From positions 248,001 to 312,000 of the forward strand of contig NZ_AKXQ01000001.1 of the NCBI RefSeq assembly GCF_000276805.1: a DNA stretch of 64,000 nucleotides, read 5' to 3'. This stretch comes from Moritella dasanensis ArB 0140. GTDB lineage: Bacteria; Pseudomonadota; Gammaproteobacteria; Enterobacterales; Moritellaceae. Each line of letters starts with the position of its first letter. The stretch's first letter is position 1. The translations under genes and the position numbers were made by a program. The notes beneath the pieces were generated by a model. It was given only the letters and a program-made list of their open reading frames with translations. It searched no databases and was not told the origin of the DNA. Below are positions 54,633-63,351 of the stretch, one piece after another.

Positions 54633-55835
54633 ATGCAAATTACTGACTTAGCTGAGGAACAAAAAATCCTCCCTGTGTTACGTCTTGGCTTCCGCCCATT
54701 CTTCTTAGCTGGCGCGTTATTTAGTGTCATCGCATTATTGCTATGGGGCGCAATGTTATCTGGTCATATTACGTTCCAACCTTATGGTGGTGGACTGTGG
54801 TGGCATATCCATGAAATGCTATTTGGTTTTGGTTGTGCAATTGTTGCCGGATTTTTGTTAACGGCGATTCAAAATTGGACGGGCTTGCGTGGTATTTCAG
54901 GGTTACCTTTGCTGGGACTGTTCATACTTTGGCTAGCGGGCAGGGTCGCGCTGTTGTTACCAATGCTGCTGAATGACTATGTCATTATACTGATTGATTT
55001 GAGCTTCTTACCGGCTGTTGCGTATATTTTGGCTAAACCTTTGCTGAAAATAAAACAGTATCGTAATTTGTTTTTTGTACCGATATTAGTGCTATTTACG
55101 GTCGCTAATATTGAAATGCATTTAGCTAAATTAGGCTTAGCGAACATGACACTTAACCAAGCTGCTTATGCATCAGTTACTTTGATGGCGGTCTTAATGT
55201 CAGTGATGGCGGGTCGTGTTGTGCCTATGTTTACCGCAAACGGCACCAAAACTGCAAAAGTATTACCTTTACCTTGGTTAGAAAAACTAGCAACAGGTAG
55301 TCTTGCTTTTATTACCGCCTTATTATTACTACAGCCGTTATTTACCGTGCCAGCCGCAGTATTTGGTACTCTGTTCTTGATCTCTGGTGTCAGTCAAGCC
55401 GTTCGCTGGTGTCGTTGGAAACCTTGGATCACTTTTGGTGTACCGCTGTTATGGTCTATCCATGGCTCGCTGTTCTTTATCTGGGTAGGACTATTCACTG
55501 TCGGCATGAGTTACTTTATCCAAGTACCCTTTGTCAGTCATTTGTGGCATTTGATTACGGTTGGTGGCATGGGTGGATTAATTCTAGCCATGATATCTCG
55601 CGTATCATTGGGTCACACTGGTCGCATGCTACAACAACCTAAAGCCATGTTTTTGGGCTTCTTGAGTATATTTATTGCCGCGACGATCCGGGTAATCGGT
55701 CCAATTTTCTGGATGCAGCATTATATTACCTTTATTAACGTGAGTATTGCATTCTGGGTTATTGCGTTTGGGTTGTTCGTTTATTATTATGCGCCAATGC
55801 TGTTTAAAGCGCGTGAAGACGGCCGACCAGGTTAG
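54633..55835 (+). CDS. nnrS: NnrS family membrane protein
   Basis: An inner-membrane haem/copper protein of the NnrS family, linked to tolerance of nitric oxide. It is a roughly 12-helix protein of 400 residues with LGFRPFFLAGALFSVIALLL at the start, WWHIHEMLFGFGCAIVAGFLLTA, and GRVVPMFTANG; the conserved His and Met residues support haem binding. It lies between feoABC and an arsR-type gene. Confidence 0.9.
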   Translation: MQITDLAEEQKILPVLRLGFRPFFLAGALFSVIALLLWGAMLSGHITFQPYGGGLWWHIHEMLFGFGCAIVAGFLLTAIQNWTGLRGISGLPLLGLFILWLAGRVALLLPMLLNDYVIILIDLSFLPAVAYILAKPLLKIKQYRNLFFVPILVLFTVANIEMHLAKLGLANMTLNQAAYASVTLMAVLMSVMAGRVVPMFTANGTKTAKVLPLPWLEKLATGSLAFITALLLLQPLFTVPAAVFGTLFLISGVSQAVRWCRWKPWITFGVPLLWSIHGSLFFIWVGLFTVGMSYFIQVPFVSHLWHLITVGGMGGLILAMISRVSLGHTGRMLQQPKAMFLGFLSIFIAATIRVIGPIFWMQHYITFINVSIAFWVIAFGLFVYYYAPMLFKAREDGRPG

Positions 55836-55868
55836 AACCGTTTGACAGTGAATCAAGGTTTATATAGA

Positions 55869-55885
55869 GTGGCGGCATACGCCAC
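55869..55885. promoter_or_regulatory. Palindrome before the arsR-type gene
   Basis: GTGGCG-GCATA-CGCCAC is an inverted repeat immediately ahead of the ATG at 55891. It may be the operator of the ArsR protein, or a weak terminator of nnrS. Confidence 0.4.
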
Positions 55886-55890
55886 CTAAA

Positions 55891-56238
55891 ATGAACGGAT
55901 TTATGGAATTACTTCAGTTTTACAAGTGCTTAGCGGATGAAACTAGACTTAAAAGTTTATTACTAATACAACACGAGCACGAGCTGTGCGTGTGTGAATT
56001 AACACACGCACTTGATCAAAGCCAACCTAAAGTATCACGTCATTTAGCCTTACTCCGTCAACAAAATATTGTTGTCGACAGACGTAAAGGTCAGTGGGTG
56101 CATTATAAAATCAATCCTGAGATGCCGGATTGGGCACATCAAGTTTTAGTGCTTACCTTAGAAAATAGCCTCGAGAGTATTGCTAACGAGCTTTTACGTC
56201 TCACCGAGATGCAGAACCGTCCAGTAACCTGTAACTAA
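55891..56238 (+). CDS. ArsR-family metalloregulator
   Basis: A 115-residue winged-helix repressor. The HTH is THALDQSQPKVSRHLALLRQQ (38-58), and the ELCVCEL motif (Cys33, Cys35) is the arsenite-binding site of ArsR proteins. It should leave DNA when As(III)/Sb(III) binds. No arsenic resistance genes are in the window; it follows nnrS, so the target may be nnrS, itself or distant genes. Start at 55891 or 55903 is unsettled. Confidence 0.85.
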   Translation: MNGFMELLQFYKCLADETRLKSLLLIQHEHELCVCELTHALDQSQPKVSRHLALLRQQNIVVDRRKGQWVHYKINPEMPDWAHQVLVLTLENSLESIANELLRLTEMQNRPVTCN

Positions 56239-56427
56239 TGGTGCCTTATTCTGCCTGCCTGATTGATCGCTATTGTTATACTTATTCATTGTTTCGATAA
56301 ATGGTAATGTTGATTAAGCTTTTGTTTCGTATTGTGTTTTTATTTAGTGATATTAACTACAATAAAACGAAACAACCTGTCACCTTGTTGTGCTACTATG
56401 AGGGTAGTTCATAAACAGGGATGATTA

Positions 56428-57309
56428 ATGAGTAACATTACAAGCAACGCACTTGATGTGTATTTTGATGAATTGCAGCGGTTTAGCCAGTTATTGTCTA
56501 AACAGGAAGAATACGATACAGCGGTTGCTGCAGCAAATGGAGATAAAGCTGCACGAGATACGATGATCCAATCTAATTTGAGATTGGTGCTTATGGTGGC
56601 AAAGAAATACCAGAATTACTCACTTGATTGGGACGAGATCATTCAAGAAGGTAATACTGGTTTGATGCATGCTGTCGATAAATTTGATCCCGAGAGAGGT
56701 TGTCGATTCTCAACGTATGCAGTTTGGTGGATAAGAAACAACATCGAGCAGTATATTATGAATCACGGCCGCACGATCCGGATCCCCATTCATGTTACGC
56801 GTGTTTATAAACAGATCCTGAGGGCGTCTTCTGAGCTAGGACTTGATCTTGATACTAATGAAGGTATTACCAAGATCTCGCAAGAGTTAAAGATTTCGCC
56901 GCGTAAAGTTTTGAATATATTAGGTCATTATTTCAATGAAGGTTCGCTGGATAAAGAGATCATCAGTGGTGACAATTTATTAGCGAGTTTAAAAGACTTG
57001 GTTGCCGCAGAGGTTAATTGTCAGCCGGACATTCGTTATGAAAAATGTGATTATTACGAATACATGGATGCGTTATTAGAATACTTACCCGTACGTAGTC
57101 AGAATATCATTCGCTTACGCTTTGGTTTTAAAGGCCAAGATCCAATGAGCTTAGAAGCCATTGCCCAATTGATGGATATTTCGCGCGAGCGAGTCCGACA
57201 AATCATTCGTAATGGTTTGAGTCAAGTGAGAGAGCAACTGTGTGCGAATGACTTGGTAAAAGAAGATTTTGATTTTGAAGCCGATTCTATCTGTACCATC
57301 AATGTGTAA
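56428..57309 (+). CDS. RpoS-like alternative sigma factor (sigma-70 family)
   Basis: A 293-residue group 2 sigma-like protein. Region 2 is clear (LVLMVAKKYQNYSLDWDEIIQEGNTG, then FDPERGCRFSTYAVWWIRNN with IEQYIMNHGRTIRIPIHV, as in RpoS). Region 4 has LRFGFKGQDPMSLEAIAQLMDISRERVRQI. Region 1.1 is lacking. Region 3 and the C-terminus (VKEDFDFEADS) are distinct, so this is more likely a paralogue than the housekeeping RpoS. Its promoter set and stress role are unknown. Confidence 0.85.
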   Translation: MSNITSNALDVYFDELQRFSQLLSKQEEYDTAVAAANGDKAARDTMIQSNLRLVLMVAKKYQNYSLDWDEIIQEGNTGLMHAVDKFDPERGCRFSTYAVWWIRNNIEQYIMNHGRTIRIPIHVTRVYKQILRASSELGLDLDTNEGITKISQELKISPRKVLNILGHYFNEGSLDKEIISGDNLLASLKDLVAAEVNCQPDIRYEKCDYYEYMDALLEYLPVRSQNIIRLRFGFKGQDPMSLEAIAQLMDISRERVRQIIRNGLSQVREQLCANDLVKEDFDFEADSICTINV

Positions 57310-57334
57310 ATAGAGTATGTGTGAGCAGAGTAAT

Positions 57335-57368
57335 GTCAGCTAGCGGTTATACTAGCTGACATACTTTC
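57335..57368 (+). terminator. Rho-independent-type terminator
   Basis: GTCAGCTAG pairs with CTAGCTGAC, followed by ATACTTTCT. It follows the sigma factor gene. Confidence 0.75.
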
Positions 57369-57425
57369 TATTAGTACTCAAACACAGCTACTCAAAACGG
57401 CATTCAAATATCAGTCTTTTAAAGA

Positions 57426-58325
57426 CTAAGCTTTAAACGTCATGTTCAGTAACGCGATTAACTTAGCTGGATCATTTTGTGTTTGAGTAATCTCACCCAA
57501 TGTGATCGCTTTTTCTGGGTTGACTGAAATCGTGAGACTTTGCGGGTCGTTAATGAACTTAATGAATGCTTCAGTGGCACCGCTTGCAACTTTGATTTGC
57601 TCATCACTTAATTCATTATTTTTATTTTCAATATCTGCAGCGAGTAACGCGCTAATCTTATCAGACATATCTTGCTTCAATTCTTCTACCGTCATATCTG
57701 ACGATTGTGCTTCTTGCTTAAATAAACGTTCTACAAATGATTCATCTGTGTAGGTAAATTCAGCCGCATTAAGTTGGAAGTTAGGGTAAGCAAACAACAG
57801 TGAAACGGGTTGTTTTGGGTCAAACTCAAAATTGGCAATATTCAATGAGTATGCCATTTTTCCCATGTCTTGTGCGCTAAGGTTAAACTGCCAATCCATT
57901 ACGTTATCAACGTAAGTATATTTAGTCGCTAAGCTGATGAGCATATCATCGGTGTAACCAAGTACTTTTAGCTGTGCAGCGGTTTCTGGTTCGATATCAT
58001 CAATACTGATCGAGATACCATTTAATGCGAGGTCTAACACTGCAGGAAATTCTGATTCGCTATCAAAGTCATTAACTGTAATTTCATTAATCGTAATTGG
58101 CTTTGCACGACCATCGGTAGGGCTGAGTACGACATCATGCAATTGAATTTTTTGAGTGATCGGTTCAACACTCAGATCGCCATATTTAACATTAACCATT
58201 GGCTGCATTTCGATGATCTTGGCATCAAGTTGAGTTGCTACTTTATCTGTCATGTAGATTTTGCCGCCAGCATAGCTCGCTGCAAGACCGGCGATTACGA
58301 CGCCTGATATTAATTTAATGTTCAT
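57426..58325 (-). CDS. DUF945-like exported protein
   Basis: A 299-residue protein with an N-terminal signal/anchor segment (MNIKLISGVVIAGLAASYAGG). The rest is beta-rich (VKYGDLSVEPITQKIQLHDVVL, then VNDFDSESEFPAVLDLALNG). It resembles the YdgA/DUF945 style of periplasmic proteins, but the match is weak. ATG 58325 is preferred; an upstream extension to 58433 starts elsewhere. Function unknown. Confidence 0.6.
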   Translation of the reverse strand: MNIKLISGVVIAGLAASYAGGKIYMTDKVATQLDAKIIEMQPMVNVKYGDLSVEPITQKIQLHDVVLSPTDGRAKPITINEITVNDFDSESEFPAVLDLALNGISISIDDIEPETAAQLKVLGYTDDMLISLATKYTYVDNVMDWQFNLSAQDMGKMAYSLNIANFEFDPKQPVSLLFAYPNFQLNAAEFTYTDESFVERLFKQEAQSSDMTVEELKQDMSDKISALLAADIENKNNELSDEQIKVASGATEAFIKFINDPQSLTISVNPEKAITLGEITQTQNDPAKLIALLNMTFKA

Positions 58326-58547
58326 GATGTCACTTATTTGTTGAGATGGACTATTAGATCTAATTATGTATTGGATATCAAAGGATTGAAATAGTTCAGC
58401 GGAATTTAGACAAATATTAAATAAAAAAACCAATGTTTATCACTGAATTGACGTTTTAACCCGTTAAGTACTAATTATATTGCATGCAAAGTATGAAGCC
58501 TTATACTTATACGCCTCATACTTTTCTAGTCGTTATAGCAGCCTCTT

Positions 58548-58994
58548 ATGCCAGCATCATTACCCCTCATACCAGCTTTACCTTGTTTGCTTATCATCCG
58601 TGGGATCCCTGGTTCGGGGAAATCGACGCTCGCTACACATTACATGCAATCAATACCGGATGCTGTTCACTGTGAAGCGGATCATTATTTCATTAACAAG
58701 CACGGTCAGTATTGCTATGACGGACGTAAAATCAAACAGGCTCACGCATTCTGCCAGCTGAATATACGTAACGCATTAAGCCAAGGTAAATCAGTGATTG
58801 TTAGCAACACCACTATTAAGCTGTGGGAACTAACCGCACTGTTAGATATTGCCGCTTGTTATGACGTCACGCCACACATTATTCATTGCTGTGGTCAGTT
58901 CACCAGCACCCATAATGTACCCGCTGATATTGTCGCTAGAATGGCGCTGAGTTATGAACCTGATCCTGATGAAAGCCGTTATATTCCAAGCTAA
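58548..58994 (+). CDS. Small P-loop kinase-like protein
   Basis: A 148-residue P-loop NTPase with Walker A GIPGSGKST (residues 19-27), followed by HCEADHYF (about 41-48), AHAFCQLNIRNALSQGKSVIVSNT and ARMALSYEPDP. The layout is that of N4BP2L/zeta-like ATP-dependent kinases of small molecules. Substrate unknown. Its ribosome site is weak. Overlapping ORFs at 58480-58761 are shadows. Confidence 0.8.
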   Translation: MPASLPLIPALPCLLIIRGIPGSGKSTLATHYMQSIPDAVHCEADHYFINKHGQYCYDGRKIKQAHAFCQLNIRNALSQGKSVIVSNTTIKLWELTALLDIAACYDVTPHIIHCCGQFTSTHNVPADIVARMALSYEPDPDESRYIPS

Positions 58995-59073
58995 GTATTT
59001 TATCTTCGACATACAGCAATATCCGCTTTGGCATATTTAACGTGTTAGTCTTTAAATAGGGTTCATTATCTAG

Positions 59074-59103
59074 AAACCAAGGTTTAAAACTAAACCTTGG
59101 TTT
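59074..59103. terminator. Bidirectional terminator
   Basis: AAACCAAGGTTTA pairs with TAAACCTTGGTTT between convergent genes. Confidence 0.8.
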
Positions 59104-59142
59104 GTTATGAGTAAGTACTCATTTTATTGTTTGATTATTGGG

Positions 59143-61581
59143 TTAATCAAGTAGGGTATTATTTTCAATTGTCATCATTCTACCGTCACCAGCTAAGAAG
59201 CTTGAAATTTGGATTTGTAATTCATCTGTTGCCATTTTATCTGCACCTGGTGTCTTCCAGTTATAGGCAATTGCAGAGCTATGTTCACCGACGTTGATTA
59301 ACGCCACTTTCTTGATTGTAGTATTGTCAGTACCAATATTATCCAGACCAAGTTGTTTGATTAGTGGTGTTGTACCGGCAATCGGTGAAAAAGGCGCTGC
59401 ATTTTTATTATCTGTGTTTTCCCCTGTGTTAGTCGTTACAATATTGGGGATGACCATATCGCTTTTAACCTGAGCGAGGTAAATTGGCGTTAACGCATCG
59501 ATATTTCGAGCAAGCGAAAATGGGTCAACAGTTTCAAGAACCGTTTGAGCTGCAATTGCAAAGCTTTTGAATGTCTTGTCGATTGTTGCTTGAGCTCCAG
59601 GCGTATCTGCCGCCTCCTTGTAGTATTTGTTGAAACAGCCCATTTCGATAATACGGCATGACTTACGTGCAAAGGCTTGGTACTCAGTACTTGCTCCCAT
59701 CATTAAGCTATGCTTAAGCGTACCGCCAAAGACTGCTGAATTGAGCAGTAAGTATGGAATACTACCGCCTGGATTGGCAAATACTGCTTTATCAATGGCG
59801 AAGCTATCATTACCTCGCATAGGGCGATCAATTGTTGCTTGTAAACTAATGCCTGTTATCGCGCCAAGTGAGTGCCCGAAGAAACTGACATGTTTTGTAT
59901 CGAGAACAGCAAATGCTGTATCTTCTATGCTTGGTGAGTTGGCTTTCTGTGCCGAACCGATCATCGCGATACCTGCACGTAAACCGAGTAGATCAGCAAC
60001 AGCTTGGCGCATGTTATCACGACCAACAGCTAGATATTCAAAGTTCAGGAATACGTCTGCAGTAGCTGAGGTTGTTACAGTACCATCTTCAAGCGCACGT
60101 TCACCATGTAGTGGTAAATCAATAGCTAGTATTGCATAGCCCTTAGTAAGCGCTTCGACAGAGGCTAGGATATTTTCTTTAACAGAAGTAATACCGTGTT
60201 GATAAATAACCACAGGAACTGGGTTTTCAGCCGTTACTTCGACTCCAGCTTTATCAAATTCTGGGGTGATTAATAAGAAATTAACATCTTCAACTGATTT
60301 CACTTGTGGCAGGGGACTGTATTTAGTTATTAAACGCTCGCTATCAAGTGGCTTGCCATTAAGCGTGAACGATTTACCTACAAGCTTTAGTTGCTCCGCC
60401 TGCTTCGAAATATTCTCAGGATCAATCCCTGCTGCATCTAACTGTCTGCCGAGTTCTAATTTTTCGGCGTCAGAGCCCGAATTTAATACGTGAGTAATGA
60501 TAGCCAAACTTGGCGTCGCACTTTGCCATGGTGTACTCTTCCATTTGTCATCGGCTAGATCACGTTCTAGAAATGAAGGAAGCTTAATTTTACCTTTGTG
60601 AACCTTAACGCCGGTTGATTTTAGCATGGCTGACGCAGGGGTTTCCGACGTTAGCTCTGATGTCATAGGGTTATATAAGCCTGTTAAATCTAAATTATTT
60701 GGATTCGCACTGTTAGGCAGAAGTGAATCATCTTCTAAAGGCCATATCTTATTTGCCGTTGCATCGTTATTGATTGATTGCAGGGTTAAGGCTGTAGCTA
60801 ATTTTGTAAAATAAAGCGCTTCACCAGCAGAAGATGTCGTAAACCAACTTGAATAAATAATGTTTTCATAATTGGCGATACCGTAACTATGCATCAAGCC
60901 TTCGACCTGCCAGACTACTTTCTGTGGTATTTCAAAAACGTTACCAGTTTGAGCTATCTGGGTATTTTTCAATGACGCATAGTTGTTTGACATGCCGAGT
61001 TGGTCACCAGAGCTATCGACGAGTGTATCTGTTATGGCATAGATATAGTCACTGCCATGTTCCAGACTGCCGTTAAGCGGTAATACCGTTAATGATGTGC
61101 CGTCTGACATTACGCTATAATCGACACCAGCTATTAACACATCTACAGATGGATCTTCGATGCTAAATACTTTGGTGCTTGATACTTTGACCCGAACAAT
61201 CTTAATGGCAGACTCTAATAATGCAGTATCTGTTGTTAGTGTAACGTCAGTCGGTAAACTAAGTTCAATGACGAAAGATTGTGTTGGACTCCAGCCATCG
61301 GTATCGCCCATCGCTACCGCGGGGTTATTTCGGTCGGTAGGATCATCGTCAACGTTAAGGGGAATGTTTAACGTACCATCTGAGCTATCCATCAATAAGT
61401 AAGTGGGTCTCGATACCATTTGTTCTGAAGATATTAAATCAAACGCGATACTTGATTGACGATTAAGAGAATCTTTAATGATGTCATCGGTATTGTTACT
61501 TAGATCTGTTTTATCATTTCCGCAGGCTGTTAACCCAAGCACGCTTGCTATTGTAATCGCTAGAATTTTCTTATTTCTCAT
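59143..61581 (-). CDS. Pla-1/Cef-family extracellular lipase (VolA-like lipoprotein)
   Basis: A secreted or surface-anchored lipase/phospholipase of 812 residues. The N-terminus is a lipoprotein signal with lipobox VLGLTAC (Cys20). The alpha/beta-hydrolase part in the C-terminal half has the nucleophile elbow FFGHSLGAITG near residue 568, and YQHGITSVKEN with VVIYQHG (oxyanion area) before. The N-terminal half is the family beta-rich domain. Relatives act as lysophospholipases (VolA of Vibrio). It is alone in its transcription unit. Confidence 0.88.
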   Translation of the reverse strand: MRNKKILAITIASVLGLTACGNDKTDLSNNTDDIIKDSLNRQSSIAFDLISSEQMVSRPTYLLMDSSDGTLNIPLNVDDDPTDRNNPAVAMGDTDGWSPTQSFVIELSLPTDVTLTTDTALLESAIKIVRVKVSSTKVFSIEDPSVDVLIAGVDYSVMSDGTSLTVLPLNGSLEHGSDYIYAITDTLVDSSGDQLGMSNNYASLKNTQIAQTGNVFEIPQKVVWQVEGLMHSYGIANYENIIYSSWFTTSSAGEALYFTKLATALTLQSINNDATANKIWPLEDDSLLPNSANPNNLDLTGLYNPMTSELTSETPASAMLKSTGVKVHKGKIKLPSFLERDLADDKWKSTPWQSATPSLAIITHVLNSGSDAEKLELGRQLDAAGIDPENISKQAEQLKLVGKSFTLNGKPLDSERLITKYSPLPQVKSVEDVNFLLITPEFDKAGVEVTAENPVPVVIYQHGITSVKENILASVEALTKGYAILAIDLPLHGERALEDGTVTTSATADVFLNFEYLAVGRDNMRQAVADLLGLRAGIAMIGSAQKANSPSIEDTAFAVLDTKHVSFFGHSLGAITGISLQATIDRPMRGNDSFAIDKAVFANPGGSIPYLLLNSAVFGGTLKHSLMMGASTEYQAFARKSCRIIEMGCFNKYYKEAADTPGAQATIDKTFKSFAIAAQTVLETVDPFSLARNIDALTPIYLAQVKSDMVIPNIVTTNTGENTDNKNAAPFSPIAGTTPLIKQLGLDNIGTDNTTIKKVALINVGEHSSAIAYNWKTPGADKMATDELQIQISSFLAGDGRMMTIENNTLLD

Positions 61582-62035
61582 TGATAATCCCGATTTTTGA
61601 ATGTAGAAAATTAACGCTTCGCGTTAACGAAGTGCTATATATTGGTATTGTTAAGTAGGCTGCTATGATTAACTTATAATTGGACTTGCCACTTTTGAGG
61701 TATTCTTTGTTATATTGTTCTGGATTGAAAGGATGTTTTCATTTGTTTACAATTCACGACATTGCGTCACATAAGATCTTTTGGTTAACATTTGTATCAT
61801 GTATACAGCGAGTCGATATGAGCGTAACCGTTTTGGTATATTGATCTGTTTCAGGCTCTTGATATAACGTTAATTATCTCACTATTAAGTTACTTGTTTT
61901 AAAAGAGACCAAGATAAGTGGTTTTTACGATATAACTTGCTGCAAACCTTAGCCTTTGTCATATAACTGTCACAAAACTGAAATACAATAGTGACGCGAA
62001 ATTGGTATCGCATAACAGCTATAAAAGGCAAAGTA
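61582..62035. other. Divergent intergenic region
   Basis: About 450 bases between divergent lipase and chrA genes. It holds TTAACG-CTTCG-CGTTAA (about 61610-61626), a hairpin, but no ORF that I accept. Promoters for both genes must lie here. Confidence 0.5.
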
Positions 62036-63187
62036 ATGAAGCAAGTTTTAGAAGTATTTTGGCAGTTTTTTACATTGGGGTGGATCAGTTTTGGTGGCCC
62101 GGCTGCACATATCGGTTATTTCGAGAAAACATTCGTTCAAAAACTAAAATGGATAGATAGCGAAAGCTATGCAAGGTTAATTTCATTAAGCCAGTTTTTA
62201 CCTGGACCAGGTTCAAGTCAGATCGGTTTTGCAATCGGTTTACGTCGCGCCGGTGTTATCGGTGGTTTCACTGCCTTTATCGCATTCACATTCCCTTCGG
62301 TGTTATTGCTGTATATTTTAGCAACGACCAACGCAACACAAGACGCAGCATGGTTAGTGAGTATTACCCATGGACTGAAATTGTTAGCGGTTGTGGTGGT
62401 TGCTGATGCAACCCTGAATATGTACAAAGGCTTTTGTAAAGAACGTACGACAGTGACAATTTGTGTTGTGACTGCGGCTGTTCTATTACTCGTGCCGAGT
62501 TTATTAACTCAAATGTTGGTGCTGGTTGTTGCGGCAATAGTGGGTATGCAACTTAAAAAACCAGCTGAAACGACGGCTGTTGCGATTGTAAAAGGTGGTG
62601 TGAATTACTTACCGCTCGTTATTTTCGCGGTGTTGTTTGCGGGTCTGCCGTTATTAACAAATTCACCGGCGTGGTTAACTATCTTTGCTGACTTCTTCCT
62701 GTCGGGTAGTTTAGTGTTTGGTGGCGGTCATGTGGTATTACCTATGTTGCAACAAGCATTAGGTGATGCGATTGATACTGACCGTTTCTTAATGGGTTAT
62801 GCCGCAGCACAAGCGGTACCGGGTCCGATGTTCTCATTGTCTGCATTCTTAGGCGCTGATTTATTGGTTAACTCACCATTAATGGGGGCATTGATTGCCA
62901 CTGTTGCTATCTTCTTACCGGGTTTTTTACTGGTATTAGGTTTCCATGGTGCGTGGGAGTCGTTAGCGGCTAAACCGAAAGTAGCTGGCGCAGTATGGGG
63001 CATTAATGCCGCGGTTGTTGGTTTGCTTATGTCTGCGCTTTACAGTCCGGTATTTACTTCTGCGATTGTTAATCCGATTGACATGGCGGCGGTGATTGTT
63101 GGTTTCTTTGCGCTTCGCACATTGAAATTACCGATTATGGCAGTGGTTGCTGGCTTTATCGCATTTGGTTATGTGATGGGGCTGTAA
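62036..63187 (+). CDS. chrA: Chromate transporter (ChrA)
   Basis: An inner-membrane CHR-family protein, which exports chromate in known cases. It carries two related halves, the first with FFTLGWISFGGPAAHIGYFEKTF and LSQFLPGPGSSQIGF, the second with SGSLVFGGGHVVLPML and AQAVPGPMFSLSAFLG, so it is a full two-domain ChrA. ATG 62036 has AAAGG before it and gives 383 residues; a GTG at 61991 would add 15. Single gene; no chrB or other chromate genes nearby. Confidence 0.92.
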   Translation: MKQVLEVFWQFFTLGWISFGGPAAHIGYFEKTFVQKLKWIDSESYARLISLSQFLPGPGSSQIGFAIGLRRAGVIGGFTAFIAFTFPSVLLLYILATTNATQDAAWLVSITHGLKLLAVVVVADATLNMYKGFCKERTTVTICVVTAAVLLLVPSLLTQMLVLVVAAIVGMQLKKPAETTAVAIVKGGVNYLPLVIFAVLFAGLPLLTNSPAWLTIFADFFLSGSLVFGGGHVVLPMLQQALGDAIDTDRFLMGYAAAQAVPGPMFSLSAFLGADLLVNSPLMGALIATVAIFLPGFLLVLGFHGAWESLAAKPKVAGAVWGINAAVVGLLMSALYSPVFTSAIVNPIDMAAVIVGFFALRTLKLPIMAVVAGFIAFGYVMGL

Positions 63188-63244
63188 TCGGCGCATTGCC
63201 GCTGAGGCATAAAGATACATAAATAAATATTAAGTTATATGAAC

Positions 63245-63292
63245 AAAACCCAGTAATTAAAGGTAGCTATAACCCTATGATTACTGGGTTTT
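63245..63292. terminator. Rho-independent terminator
   Basis: AAAACCCAGTAAT pairs with ATTACTGGGTTTT, then T-rich sequence, after chrA. Confidence 0.85.
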
Positions 63293-63351
63293 CACTTTGT
63301 TATAAACAAGATATACTGCCGCTATTAGAGCCAAGTGACGGATTAAATAAA

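Noticed and set aside
58480..58761. ORFs overlapping the P-loop kinase start
   Set aside because: Different frames from the clear Walker A protein; no motif.
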